Below are positions 1 to 8,214 of a stretch of DNA of 24,928 nt, piece by piece. Each line of letters opens with the position of its first letter. Within the stretch, counting starts at the first letter, position 1. Origin of the DNA: an uncultured Clostridia bacterium. GTDB lineage: Bacteria; Bacillota; Clostridia; RUG12999. The stretch lies in assembly GCA_934792465.1 (NCBI GenBank), contig CAKVOK010000052.1, forward strand, positions 1-24,928, read 5' to 3'. Made by a program: the position numbers and the translations under genes. The notes beneath the pieces are model-generated. The model was given only the letters and a program-made list of their open reading frames with translations. It was not told where the DNA came from and made no database searches.

Positions 1-117
1 CGAAATAATGAAACAGATATAAAATTTGCTAAAATGTTATTTTCGCCGAATTGTATTAAATATAGTGTGCAAAGACATAATTCAGCTCTTGATACAACGA
101 AAAATCGCCTGTTTTAG
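1..117 (+). other. Left-edge open frame, possible 3' end of an unrecognised gene
   Basis: Frame 1 is open from the first base to a TAG at 115-117, giving 38 residues ending in KNRLF. The other two forward frames close within the first 25 bases. I recognise no motif. The stop falls inside the stem of the terminator at 98-128, which is unusual for a real gene end, so this may be chance. The rest of 1-718 is accounted for by the terminator, a decayed minus-strand gene, a repeat array and a promoter. Confidence 0.2.
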
Positions 118-128
118 GCGGTTTTTCG
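98..128. terminator. Bidirectional intrinsic terminator
   Basis: Arms CGAAAAATCGCC (98-109) and GGCGGTTTTTCG (117-128) pair over 12 bp with one G-U, around a 7-base loop TGTTTTA. The GC part is followed by a T run in the forward direction, and the mirrored A run gives a T run in reverse. It can end a gene from the left and the decayed minus-strand gene on its right. Confidence 0.75.
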
Positions 129-173
129 TGTTTCTGATATGCTCCCGACTCAGTTTTTATCAATATTTTACTT

Positions 174-504
174 TCAAGATTTAGGAAGAGGTCTTAGTTT
201 GACATTCATCAATACTTTTTTGTCAATGCCATAAAAAGCTATATTTTTCAGACTTTGTAACAGTTTTTCATTAAATTCCGATATGATCTTATTGCTGTTT
301 TTGAGCGTCTACATGATTTTCTTTTTCCCTTTGAAGCCTAATTCTAAAACAAATTTATCAATTTCAGCCATAGCTTTCACCATTTTCGTATACAATATTT
401 CGTTCTTTATTTAAAGGAAATGCCGGCAATAATAGTTTTCGGATTTTAGCTGCATCTGCTATATAATATTCCATTAATGAAGAAATATGAAAGTGATTAG
501 CCAT
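174..504 (-). pseudogene. Decayed small gene, frameshifted and with an in-frame stop
   Basis: Reading the minus strand from ATG at 504 gives 46 residues (starting MANHFHISSLMEYYIADAAK) to a TGA at 364-366. A second frame is open across that point, reading NEILYTKMVKAMAEIDKFVL and onward. It meets a TAG at 309-311, then continues in the same frame for 44 residues to a TGA at 174-176, ending NVKLRPLPKS. Plausible protein-like sequence split by one frameshift and one nonsense codon indicates a dead gene of roughly 110 residues. I do not recognise the family. No clear ribosome site precedes the ATG. It ends next to the terminator at 98-128. Confidence 0.45.
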
Positions 505-521
505 ATACACACATTAAAATT

Positions 522-577
522 AAAAAAATGTTACATCTAAAAAAAGTGTTACATTATAATTTAAAAATATGTTATGC
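522..577 (+). promoter_or_regulatory. Three-site operator array upstream of the glycosidase operon
   Basis: Three A-rich sites each end in TGTTAYRY: AAAAAAATGTTACAT (522-536), AAAAAAAGTGTTACAT (539-554) and AAAAATATGTTATGC (563-577). The TG dinucleotides that start the cores sit at 529, 547 and 570, giving offsets of 18 and 23 bp. An array with the same offsets lies at 8274-8329, upstream of the transporter operon. Direct repeats at this spacing suit an AraC-family dimer, and the only such regulator in the window is encoded between the two operons. Binding is inferred. Confidence 0.6.
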
Positions 578-594
578 TTTGATTCAAGTGCTTC

Positions 595-623
595 TTTACA
601 ATATGCAATGATTATGTTATTAT
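595..623 (+). promoter_or_regulatory. Sigma-A-type promoter of the glycosidase operon
   Basis: TTTACA (595-600) and TATTAT (618-623) are separated by exactly 17 bp and lie about 95 bases before the first gene. The -35 begins 25 bp after the third operator core, compared with 24 bp in the paired promoter at 8346-8374. Both hexamers depart from consensus, which fits an activator-dependent promoter. Confidence 0.6.
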
Positions 624-718
624 TTTTATATAAACCTGCGAACTTAACTGTGCTTTGCAGTGCCCAATTACGGTTTCGGGTTTTTAATATACATAAATAT
701 ATTTTACGGAGGTAAAAA

Positions 719-1792
719 ATGAACAAAACAGATTGGTTTCACGACAGAAAATGGGGATGCTTCTTCCACTATTTATATGGTAAGGCAGGTTACAATGCCG
801 AAAGCAAATTCCAACCGGAAGTAAGCTGGAATGAATGTGTAAATACATTTGATACAGAAGCGTTTGCAAAACAAATGGATGAGCTTAGAGCCGGATATGT
901 GTTTATTACATTAATGCAGGGCAAGAAATATATGTGCGCCCCGAATGATACATATAACAAAATAACAGGTGAAAAACCCGGTGAGGCATGCTCGGAACGT
1001 GATTTGATAATGGATCTTGCCGATGAACTTGAAAAATATGATATACCGCTTATGGTTTATTTCACAGGCGACGGTCCGTGGCTTGATGAAAAATGCGGAC
1101 CGGCAATGGGGTATCACGACAGATTTAATGAGGTTGTAACCGAAGAGTTTCTTAAAAAGTGGACAAGCGTTCTTAAAGAGTATGCCGTGAGATATGGTGA
1201 TAAGGTAAAAGGTTGGTGGATTGACGGTTGCTGCAACTTTTTTGGATACAACGAAGATTTGCTTAAATATTATAAAGAGGCGGTAACCGCAGGCAATGAA
1301 AATGCACTTCTGGCACTCAATAACGGTGTTTATTGGATAGATCTTGATAATCCGGAATTTGAACCGCTTTTTGAAGGTGAAACACATCCGTATAAGAAAA
1401 ATGATATTGCCTGCCGGAAATATCAGGAGGGTAATGAAATGGCGATGAGAGCCATTCCGCGCCCCGGTCCGAAACGTTACAGCAAATATGAAGATTTTAC
1501 AGCGGGAGAAGAAATGGACTTTATTTTTTATCCCGAAGAAAGATTTACCGACGGCGCACAATGGCATATACTTTCCTTTCTCGGACAGAATACTGCCGGA
1601 GGCGGAAGATTTTCGAGTTATGGCTGGGGAAATTACGGAAGCAAATACAGCGGAAAAGAAATGCGTGAATATGTCGACAAGGTTAATGCCAAAGGCGGCG
1701 TGGTTACAATAGAGGCAGCATGCTTCAGAGACGGAAGTATGGACGCTGCTCAGGTTGAAGTATTGAAATATCTCAAATCTTGCAGGGATTAA
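719..1792 (+). CDS. GH29-like alpha-L-fucosidase superfamily protein
   Basis: Single-domain (beta/alpha)8 protein of 357 residues, first gene of the three-glycosidase operon. The opening DWFHDRKWGCFFHY (residues 5-18) matches the W-x-K-x-G-x-F-x-H entry motif of GH29 alpha-L-fucosidases. WWIDGC (166-171) places Asp169 where the family nucleophile lies at the end of strand 4. Related short bacterial proteins are usually labelled alpha-L-fucosidase, but few have been tested. It lacks the C-terminal beta-sandwich of classical GH29 enzymes, and I cannot assign the acid/base. There is no signal peptide, so it probably acts in the cytoplasm on imported oligosaccharides. GGAGG at 708-712 sits 6 bases before the ATG and fixes the start. 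Substrate (L-fucose, a methylated fucose or another 6-deoxy sugar) is open. Confidence 0.75.
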   Translation: MNKTDWFHDRKWGCFFHYLYGKAGYNAESKFQPEVSWNECVNTFDTEAFAKQMDELRAGYVFITLMQGKKYMCAPNDTYNKITGEKPGEACSERDLIMDLADELEKYDIPLMVYFTGDGPWLDEKCGPAMGYHDRFNEVVTEEFLKKWTSVLKEYAVRYGDKVKGWWIDGCCNFFGYNEDLLKYYKEAVTAGNENALLALNNGVYWIDLDNPEFEPLFEGETHPYKKNDIACRKYQEGNEMAMRAIPRPGPKRYSKYEDFTAGEEMDFIFYPEERFTDGAQWHILSFLGQNTAGGGRFSSYGWGNYGSKYSGKEMREYVDKVNAKGGVVTIEAACFRDGSMDAAQVEVLKYLKSCRD

Positions 1793-1808
1793 TTTAAATA
1801 TAAGAGAT

Positions 1809-1832
1809 TAGGAGGCATTTGTCTGCCTCCTA
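1809..1832 (+). terminator. Intercistronic hairpin, possible attenuator or RNA-stability element
   Basis: Perfect 9-bp inverted repeat TAGGAGGCA / TGCCTCCTA around a 6-base loop, lying between the first and second glycosidase genes and followed by TATTTT. The T tract is short and interrupted, so termination is probably partial. It could lower downstream expression or protect the 3' end of the first message. The AGGAGG in the stem is not followed by a nearby start codon. Confidence 0.45.
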
Positions 1833-1852
1833 TATTTTAAATAAAGGAAAAA

Positions 1853-4135
1853 ATGATGGAAAATAAATTATATTACATAAAACCGGCAACTTGCTTTGAA
1901 GAAGCACTTCTCATAGGGAACGGGCGGCTCGGAGCGATTGTGTATGGAAAAACCGATATAGAAAAAATATCTTTGAATGAAGAATCTGTATGGACGGGCA
2001 GACTTGCCGACAATCCTGTTCCCCAGCGTTCATCGCAAGCATATTACTATGCAAAAAAAGCTATTGAAGCAGGTGATATAAATAAAGCGCAGTATTTGAT
2101 AGAAAAATTCTTTACTTCGGAATGGACTCAGATTTATTCTTCGCCCGGAAACCTCTGCATTAATTTTAACCATGACAAAGTATCGGATTATGAGAGGGTA
2201 TTGCATCTTGACAGCGGTATTGCGAATATATCGTATAAATATGACAATTGCGTTTACAACCGAGAAATTTTTGCGTCCGCAAAATCAGACTGTATTGCAA
2301 TAAAACTTACCGCATCACAGAAAGAGAAAATATCTTTCAAAATGAAAGCCGAACTGCTGCAAAATGTAACCGGTGTAAATTTTGATAACGGAACACTTGT
2401 AGCAAAGTGCTATTGTCCGTCATATGCCACGGAATATGAAAAAGAATGGTGTCGATATGACGAAGATGATACGCAGAATATACATTTTACCGAAATAATA
2501 AAGATTGAGCAGGACGGTGGTTCATGCAGATTTGAAAATAATGAAATATTTGTTGAAAATGCAAATGCCGCATACATATATATTGATATACGAACCAATT
2601 TTGCATACCTTATCGGCAGCAAAAAAACACCTGATGACAATACAATTTCTGTTATGAAAGGATATGACGAGATAAAACGCCGGCATGCGGAAAAATTTTC
2701 CGAATTATATAACAGAGTTAGTCTGGAACTCGGAAAAATATGCGAAAAGCCAACAGATGAGCGTTTGCGGGAATTTGACGGAAATGATTTGGGTTTGTAT
2801 GAGCTTCTGTTTAATTACGGAAGATATTTGCTTATTTCCTCGTCATACGGAGGAATGTTGCCGGCAAATCTGCAAGGTATATGGAATGAAAAGCTGTATT
2901 CTCCGTGGTGTTCAAACTTTACGCTTAATATAAATCTGCAAATGAATTATTGGCACGCTTACCCATGCAATCTCGAAGAGTGCTTTGTGCCGTTTGTGAA
3001 TTATGCAAAAAGACTTTGCGAAAACGGAAAGCGCACGGCAAGAGAATATTATAACGCATCCGGCTCTGTATGTCATTCGGCAAGCGATATTTGGGCACAT
3101 ACGAATCCTATAGGAAGAGGACGCACCGGATGTTCGACTTGTGCGCCGTGGAATATGTCACTGGGGTGGATTGCGTGTCAAATGTATGATGCGTATTTAT
3201 ATAACCTTGATGATGATTATCTTAAAAATGATGTATATCCCGTAATTGAGGAGGCAGCACGCTTCTATTCGGAAGTTATGTCACAAGATAAGGAGGGATA
3301 TTATGTATTGACGCCGTCTTGTTCTCCGGAAAATTTATATGTTTTAAACGGCGAAAACCATGCGCTTGATATAACGGCAGAAATGAGCATGTCAATAATA
3401 CGGGAACTGTTTGCAATATTGATTGAATGTAATAATATTTGTGAGGATAGAGTTCTGGTTGAAAATGTAAAGTATATATATGACAGACTAAGACCTATGA
3501 AGCTTAGAAAAGACGGCAGAATATCGGAATGGTATCACGAATTTGACGAACAGGATATACTGCACCGACATTTATCGCATTTATATTCGCTCTATCCGGG
3601 GCATAGCATGGATGAAAGGTACAGAAGTGCTGCAGAAAAGGTTCTTGAAGTCAAAGGAGATGACGGGACGGGATGGAGTCTTGCATGGAAGCTTTGTATG
3701 TGGGCCGAACTCGAAAACGGGAATAAAGCTTTAAAGCTTCTTGAAAATCAATTACGGCTTTGCAATATAAGTGATGAAATATGCTACAGCGGAGGCGGAG
3801 GAGTATATCCCAATATGCTTGCTGCACATCCGCCGTTTCAGATTGATGCGAATTTCGGAGCGGCAGCCGGGATTGCACATATGCTGCTGAAAAGCCGAAA
3901 AGGGGAAATAACGATTTTACCGGCATTGCCGGATAGATGGCAAAAAGGAATTGTCACCGGTCTGCGTGCAGTGGGTAATATTTTTGTCGACATTGAATGG
4001 AAAAACAATACGGTGTCTGTGAGTCTTACGGCAAAAAACGACACTCTGACAGAGATAAAAGTCGGAAACAAAGTAGTAACAGCAAGCCTTTGCGGAAATA
4101 AAAAAACAGTTATTCAAATTACGGATTTTCGATGA
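1853..4135 (+). CDS. GH95 alpha-L-fucosidase / alpha-L-galactosidase
   Basis: Inverting exo-glycosidase with an (alpha/alpha)6 core, 760 residues, close to the usual family length. Hallmarks in order: ALLIGNGRLGAIVYG and SLNEESVWTG in the N-terminal beta-sandwich; LPANLQGIWNEKLYSPW; NINLQMNYW with Asn359 and Asn361, the pair that activates the water through a base; SPENLY with Glu493 as the likely general acid; RHLSHLYSLYPG; DDGTGWSLAWK; and HPPFQIDANFGAAAGI with Asp665 as the likely base partner. The catalytic residues therefore appear intact. Residue 357, two before the first Asn, is Thr, which bears on sugar specificity (see findings). No signal peptide, so cytoplasmic. Two ATGs stand in tandem (1853 and 1856); AAAGGA at 1843-1848 is 4 bases from the first and 7 from the second, so the real start may be the second. 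The next gene begins 16 bases downstream. Confidence 0.93.
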   Translation: MMENKLYYIKPATCFEEALLIGNGRLGAIVYGKTDIEKISLNEESVWTGRLADNPVPQRSSQAYYYAKKAIEAGDINKAQYLIEKFFTSEWTQIYSSPGNLCINFNHDKVSDYERVLHLDSGIANISYKYDNCVYNREIFASAKSDCIAIKLTASQKEKISFKMKAELLQNVTGVNFDNGTLVAKCYCPSYATEYEKEWCRYDEDDTQNIHFTEIIKIEQDGGSCRFENNEIFVENANAAYIYIDIRTNFAYLIGSKKTPDDNTISVMKGYDEIKRRHAEKFSELYNRVSLELGKICEKPTDERLREFDGNDLGLYELLFNYGRYLLISSSYGGMLPANLQGIWNEKLYSPWCSNFTLNINLQMNYWHAYPCNLEECFVPFVNYAKRLCENGKRTAREYYNASGSVCHSASDIWAHTNPIGRGRTGCSTCAPWNMSLGWIACQMYDAYLYNLDDDYLKNDVYPVIEEAARFYSEVMSQDKEGYYVLTPSCSPENLYVLNGENHALDITAEMSMSIIRELFAILIECNNICEDRVLVENVKYIYDRLRPMKLRKDGRISEWYHEFDEQDILHRHLSHLYSLYPGHSMDERYRSAAEKVLEVKGDDGTGWSLAWKLCMWAELENGNKALKLLENQLRLCNISDEICYSGGGGVYPNMLAAHPPFQIDANFGAAAGIAHMLLKSRKGEITILPALPDRWQKGIVTGLRAVGNIFVDIEWKNNTVSVSLTAKNDTLTEIKVGNKVVTASLCGNKKTVIQITDFR

Positions 4136-4151
4136 ATGAAAGGATTTTGAA

Positions 4152-5693
4152 ATGGACATAAAAAAAGTCGAAATGCTGCTTGATAATACATATATTGCAA
4201 CCGAAGAAAAAGATGGGCATTATGTGTTAAATGACATCAGAATAGAAATTAATGACAAAAACCAATTACTTGTTGAGGGAAACGGCTCAAGTATTATGAA
4301 AATAAAGGTTGTTTTTGAACAGACTTTTTCTGATGAAACACTGATTTTAGGAGATGCATGGGAGCGTGCGTACGGTGACTTGTCGTGGCGTGCCAAAGAT
4401 GAATATGAGATAATCCCATGGTATTTTTGTGCAGCAGACCACAAAACAACAAAATGTTATGGGATAAAAACCTCACCGAACGCATTATGCAGCTGGAAGT
4501 TTTGTGATGATGGAGTTGCATTTGTTGCGGATATACGGAGCGGAACGCTACCCCTTGAATTATATAGTGAGTTGGAGGTATGTACATTTGTTTTTGAAGA
4601 GTATGCAGGGGATATACAAGAAGCATTGTCAAAATTTTGCATGAAAATGTGCGATAATCCGAGATTGCCCAAAAGGCAAATATTTGGAGGAAATGACTGG
4701 TATTGTAATTACGGTGATAATTCGTTTGAAAAGATTTTATTACATACAAAAATGATTGTTGAGTGCTGCAAAGAATGCAATGAAAAACCGTATATGGTGA
4801 TTGATGACGGCTGGGAATTGTGTCATCATCAGGGCAACGATTATTCGGAATATTATAACGGCGGACCGTGGCAATACTCAAACAACAATTTTAAAGATAT
4901 GGGCGAAACGGCTCATGCAATCGAAAGCGAGGGTGCAATACCGGGGATATGGTTCAGACCGTTGTGGACTGTCGAAAAATTTCCTAAGGAATACATTATA
5001 AAATCCGACGGGATAAGAGATACACTCGACCCTTCACATCCGAAAGTTCTTGAAATTGTAAAGAACGATATCAAAAATCTTGTAAACTGGGGATACAAGC
5101 TGATTAAACATGATTTCACAAGCTTTGATATATTCGGACAATACGGTTTTGAAATGAAAAAGGATGTATTCTTGAATGAAACGATGTTTTATGATAAATC
5201 TAAAACTACGGCACAAATAATAAAAGGTTTATACGGTGCAATAAGGGAAGCAACCGGAGAAGATGTAATTATAATGGGCTGTAATACAATAAGCCATTTG
5301 GCGGCAGGCTTTTTTGAAATACAAAGAACAGGTGACGATACGAGCGGATTGGATTTTGAAAGAACAAAAAAATACGGAGTCAATACTCTTGCATTTCGTA
5401 TGTGCCAGCATAAGGCATTTTATTTTGCAGATGCTGACTGTGTAGGAATAACGCAAGATATTCCATGGGAGAAAAATAAGCAGTGGTTGGATGTGCTTGC
5501 CAAAAGCGGTACCCCCCTATTCGTATCAATAGAGGAAAATGCGTTTTCGGATGATGTGAAACGGGATCTTACGGCTGCATTTAAAATGGCAGCAGAAAAT
5601 CAAACGGTTTCAAAACCGATTGATTTTACGGAAAATACAATACCCGAAAGATGGGAAAGTGTATACGGAAACAACACGTACCGATGGTGGTAA
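4152..5693 (+). CDS. GH36-like (clan GH-D) alpha-galactosidase family protein
   Basis: Retaining exo-glycosidase of the melibiase superfamily, 513 residues. After an N-terminal beta-domain the barrel shows VIDDGWE (strand 2), IPGIWFRP, then IKHDFTSFD with Asp321 as the likely nucleophile, and RTGDDTSG with Asp396 as the likely acid/base. From memory these correspond to the KIDF and RIGPDT segments of the compact Thermotoga maritima GH36 enzyme. The length also matches that compact type rather than the 700-residue tetrameric forms. No signal peptide, so cytoplasmic. AAAGGA at 4139-4144 sits 7 bases before the ATG, 16 bases after the GH95 stop, so the genes are translated as one operon. Substrate could be alpha-galactosides, alpha-N-acetylgalactosaminides or beta-L-arabinopyranosides; motifs do not decide this. 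Confidence 0.85.
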   Translation: MDIKKVEMLLDNTYIATEEKDGHYVLNDIRIEINDKNQLLVEGNGSSIMKIKVVFEQTFSDETLILGDAWERAYGDLSWRAKDEYEIIPWYFCAADHKTTKCYGIKTSPNALCSWKFCDDGVAFVADIRSGTLPLELYSELEVCTFVFEEYAGDIQEALSKFCMKMCDNPRLPKRQIFGGNDWYCNYGDNSFEKILLHTKMIVECCKECNEKPYMVIDDGWELCHHQGNDYSEYYNGGPWQYSNNNFKDMGETAHAIESEGAIPGIWFRPLWTVEKFPKEYIIKSDGIRDTLDPSHPKVLEIVKNDIKNLVNWGYKLIKHDFTSFDIFGQYGFEMKKDVFLNETMFYDKSKTTAQIIKGLYGAIREATGEDVIIMGCNTISHLAAGFFEIQRTGDDTSGLDFERTKKYGVNTLAFRMCQHKAFYFADADCVGITQDIPWEKNKQWLDVLAKSGTPLFVSIEENAFSDDVKRDLTAAFKMAAENQTVSKPIDFTENTIPERWESVYGNNTYRWW

Positions 5694-5725
5694 ATTAAAA
5701 AATCTTAAGAATAGAGAAGTTTTAT

Positions 5726-5794
5726 ATGAAATTTGCATTATATGATTACATAACTGTACCCTATGAATTGACACGCTACGGTGCTTACGATTAA
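5726..5794 (+). other. Possible 22-residue ORF or gene remnant
   Basis: An ATG at 5726 opens a 22-codon frame, MKFALYDYITVPYELTRYGA followed by YD, that ends in TAA at 5792-5794, ten bases before the operon terminator. AGAGAAG upstream is a weak ribosome site. The sequence looks protein-like and could be the truncated start of a lost fourth gene of the operon, but it is too short to establish. Confidence 0.2.
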
Positions 5795-5803
5795 GAAATC
5801 CGT

Positions 5804-5843
5804 GCATTACGGGCTGAAAAATCGAATTTTCAGCCCGTAATGC
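5804..5843. terminator. Strong bidirectional terminator between convergent genes
   Basis: Perfect 17-bp stem, GCATTACGGGCTGAAAA (5804-5820) with TTTTCAGCCCGTAATGC (5827-5843), around a 6-base loop. A-rich and T-rich ends serve both directions. It separates the glycosidase operon from the regulator gene, whose stop codon begins the complementary side at 5846, only 2 bases away. Confidence 0.9.
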
Positions 5844-5845
5844 GT

Positions 5846-8068
5846 TTATTTTAAGTTGTTTTTATATTCACTCGGAGTAGAGCCCACAATGGATTTAAAT
5901 GTTCGTATAAATGTGGTTCGGTTGTTAAATCCTACAGCTTCATAAACATCCTTTATTGTCAGCTTGTCGTTTTTAAGCAGTTCCTTGGATTTATTTATCC
6001 GAAGAATATTAATATATTTTGAAAAAGTAACCGATGTTTCCTTTTTTATCAACCTTGAAATATAGGACGGGGAAGTATGAAAAATATCGGCAACCTGTTC
6101 CTGATAAATATCTTTATTGTAATTTTCCTGGATATATTCGATAATATTGTTTACGTTGATTTTGTTTGTTTCGTTTTGATTTTTAAGTATATCAAGGAGT
6201 GTATATATATTGTTCCATATTTCCTCCTTGCTGCATTTTAAAATGCTGTTTATTAAAGCGTCGTCACCGTCTTGATTGGAATCGTATTCTATATTCTTAA
6301 GCTTTAATACTTTAAAAATCAGATTAAAGTATTGAGTAAAAAGCTTGTAAAACTCTTTTTGCGAAGCGTTTGCATATACGTATTCGGAATACTTTTTTTG
6401 CATAAGAACTATAGATTTTTCTGTGTTTGAAGCAACAAGGTGATTGTACAATGCCGTTTCGTCAGCAAACGTGAAAGAAAATACGGATTCTTTTTTCTTA
6501 TCAATCATTACGTGAACATGAGAAAGAGGATTCGGAACAAACAAGCTGTTCAGTGCTTCATTATGCGATTTTCTGAGTCCTTCCAATCCCGGTTTGACCG
6601 AGCCTGCCGAAATGGAGATTGCAATATCCGATGAATCATATGAAAATGCCTCTTCAATTTGCCTGATTATATCAGACACGTCATCGCTAATATCGCTTCT
6701 GTCGGGATTTAATAGTATGTACAGTGTGTGCTCATCGCTCGGTATTATATACATATGCTCGAAATTTTGAGAAAACTCTGATTTGATAAGGTCATAAATG
6801 CCAAGCTCTATGGTTTTTTCCGCCAATTCGTTATATTTTTCGTAAAATGCCTTTGTAGGCGTAAGCTTTATTACTATCGAACAAAAATAATCGTTTGTAA
6901 AGTATGAAAATGTTTTCATTTCGGATTCCGATATGCCGGAATAGTGTTCCGTTGAATTTAAAAAACGAACTAATTTTTGCTCTTCGATAATCGGAAGGGT
7001 TCTGCATAATTGCTGCTGCATATTCTCGTTTGATTCAAGAATACCGGAAATGGCAACATGAAGGCTGTTCAATGAATCATCGTGATTTGGCAACAGGGTT
7101 TGTATTTTCTTAAACGGTGAATAAATTGTGTCGGTTTCTTTAAAGCATAGCACCAGTATAACTATAAAGATAATTATATTAAAAACAAACAATATATTCA
7201 GCAATAACGGCGTCGAACGGTTGATAACGCTGTTCGGAGTCGAAACCAGATACACATATCCGAGAGAAGTATAGCTCGGTGAATACGATACTACGAAAGA
7301 TTTTTTGCCGTACATAGTACAATCTATGTTATTTGAAATTTCGTTCGTGAGCTGCTTGATTAACTCTTTGTCTTTGATGATTTCCGAACCCGATTCGTGA
7401 AAATTTTGATATGTGGTTTTGTTCATGATGCTTATGGTGCTGTTGTCGAAACCGGAGTAGGTTTTAAAATTTTCAAGCAAGCTTGCCAGATTTATGTTTA
7501 CAACTATGATATTTGAAGTGTATTTTTCGCCTATTTTCGCAAAAATCAGAGGCACTATATTTTTTTCTGACGACAGTGTTTTCACTTTTGTCGGCGGAAG
7601 CGTTTTGGTTTCGCGATTCAGCGGAGATAGAGCTTTCCAATAATCGGTATTATAATTGTTGTAAGAATATATATTTGTAAAATAATCCCCGAATGTATAT
7701 GTTTGGGTTTGCGTATACACCATACCGTTTACTTTGTCAGCTATAAAGATGCTGTCGATGATTTCGTGATTTTTTGAAATCTGCTCCAGAATATTTTGTG
7801 TATAGCGAATATTTTCGGCAGTGGCATTGCTGCCGGTTGCCGTATCGGTGAAACGTTGATTTTCGGATAATATACGGATTGAGTATGCGATATCCGAAAT
7901 TGATGTTTCTTCTTTCTGACTAAAGTTTTTTAATGTTTTGGCGTATGATTCTTTCAACTGTGTTTTGTATATTCCTCTGAAAGAGAAAAGTGACACCAAA
8001 GAAAACAACACGCTGAGAAGTGCCGGAAAAAATATAAAGAAAAATATTAAGTTGTGTGTTTTTTTCAT
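5846..8068 (-). CDS. Membrane-anchored AraC-family regulator with extracellular sensor domain
   Basis: One-component sensor-regulator of 740 residues. A membrane helix at about residues 8-31 (FFFIFFPALLSVLFSLVSLF), an extracytoplasmic sensor of roughly 250 residues that may be Cache-like, a second helix at about 288-308 (LLLNILFVFNIIIFIVILVL), a cytoplasmic linker region, and a C-terminal AraC double helix-turn-helix over the last ~95 residues, including QVADIFHTSPSYISRLIKKE and IKDVYEAVGFNNRTTFIRTF. This architecture is common beside polysaccharide loci in Firmicutes, where it senses an oligosaccharide outside the cell and activates neighbouring genes. I chose ATG 8068 because AGAGGG (8084-8079) lies 10 bases upstream. 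The in-frame ATG at 8089 would add 7 residues but has no ribosome site. It lies between the two operons it probably controls, convergent to one and divergent to the other. Confidence 0.9.
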   Translation of the reverse strand: MKKTHNLIFFFIFFPALLSVLFSLVSLFSFRGIYKTQLKESYAKTLKNFSQKEETSISDIAYSIRILSENQRFTDTATGSNATAENIRYTQNILEQISKNHEIIDSIFIADKVNGMVYTQTQTYTFGDYFTNIYSYNNYNTDYWKALSPLNRETKTLPPTKVKTLSSEKNIVPLIFAKIGEKYTSNIIVVNINLASLLENFKTYSGFDNSTISIMNKTTYQNFHESGSEIIKDKELIKQLTNEISNNIDCTMYGKKSFVVSYSPSYTSLGYVYLVSTPNSVINRSTPLLLNILFVFNIIIFIVILVLCFKETDTIYSPFKKIQTLLPNHDDSLNSLHVAISGILESNENMQQQLCRTLPIIEEQKLVRFLNSTEHYSGISESEMKTFSYFTNDYFCSIVIKLTPTKAFYEKYNELAEKTIELGIYDLIKSEFSQNFEHMYIIPSDEHTLYILLNPDRSDISDDVSDIIRQIEEAFSYDSSDIAISISAGSVKPGLEGLRKSHNEALNSLFVPNPLSHVHVMIDKKKESVFSFTFADETALYNHLVASNTEKSIVLMQKKYSEYVYANASQKEFYKLFTQYFNLIFKVLKLKNIEYDSNQDGDDALINSILKCSKEEIWNNIYTLLDILKNQNETNKINVNNIIEYIQENYNKDIYQEQVADIFHTSPSYISRLIKKETSVTFSKYINILRINKSKELLKNDKLTIKDVYEAVGFNNRTTFIRTFKSIVGSTPSEYKNNLK

Positions 8069-8162
8069 TTTCTGTAATCCCTCTTTCATGTGTTATATAT
8101 AATAATATTTAAATTCGCTTTGCCTTTGCATTGAACAGATAATGATAAATCATCGTAAATTC

Positions 8163-8191
8163 ATTATAACACACGTGTGGCGAAAATGCAA
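8163..8191 (-). promoter_or_regulatory. Promoter of the regulator gene, overlapping an operator-like site
   Basis: On the minus strand TTGCAT (8191-8186) and a perfect TATAAT (8168-8163) are spaced 17 bp apart, about 95 bases before the start codon. The -35 hexamer lies within the operator-like AAAATGCAAC (8183-8192), so a protein bound there would cover the -35. This suggests autoregulation. Confidence 0.6.
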
Positions 8192-8214
8192 CACCCAACT
8201 TCAAAAAATGTTAA
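8183..8214 (+). promoter_or_regulatory. Operator-like pair at the regulator promoter
   Basis: AAAATGCAAC (8183-8192) and AAAAAATGTTAAAC (8203-8216, core to 8214) resemble the sites in the two operon arrays. Their TG dinucleotides are 22 bp apart. The first covers the -35 of the regulator promoter. The pair is upstream of, and separate from, the three-site array serving the transporter operon. Confidence 0.4.

Noticed and set aside
911..1567. 218-codon minus-strand frame inside the GH29-like gene
   Set aside because: It is antisense to a gene with clear family motifs and shows no recognisable domain of its own.
1853..4135. Frameshift or inactive GH95
   Set aside because: The frame is intact and all expected catalytic segments are present in order.
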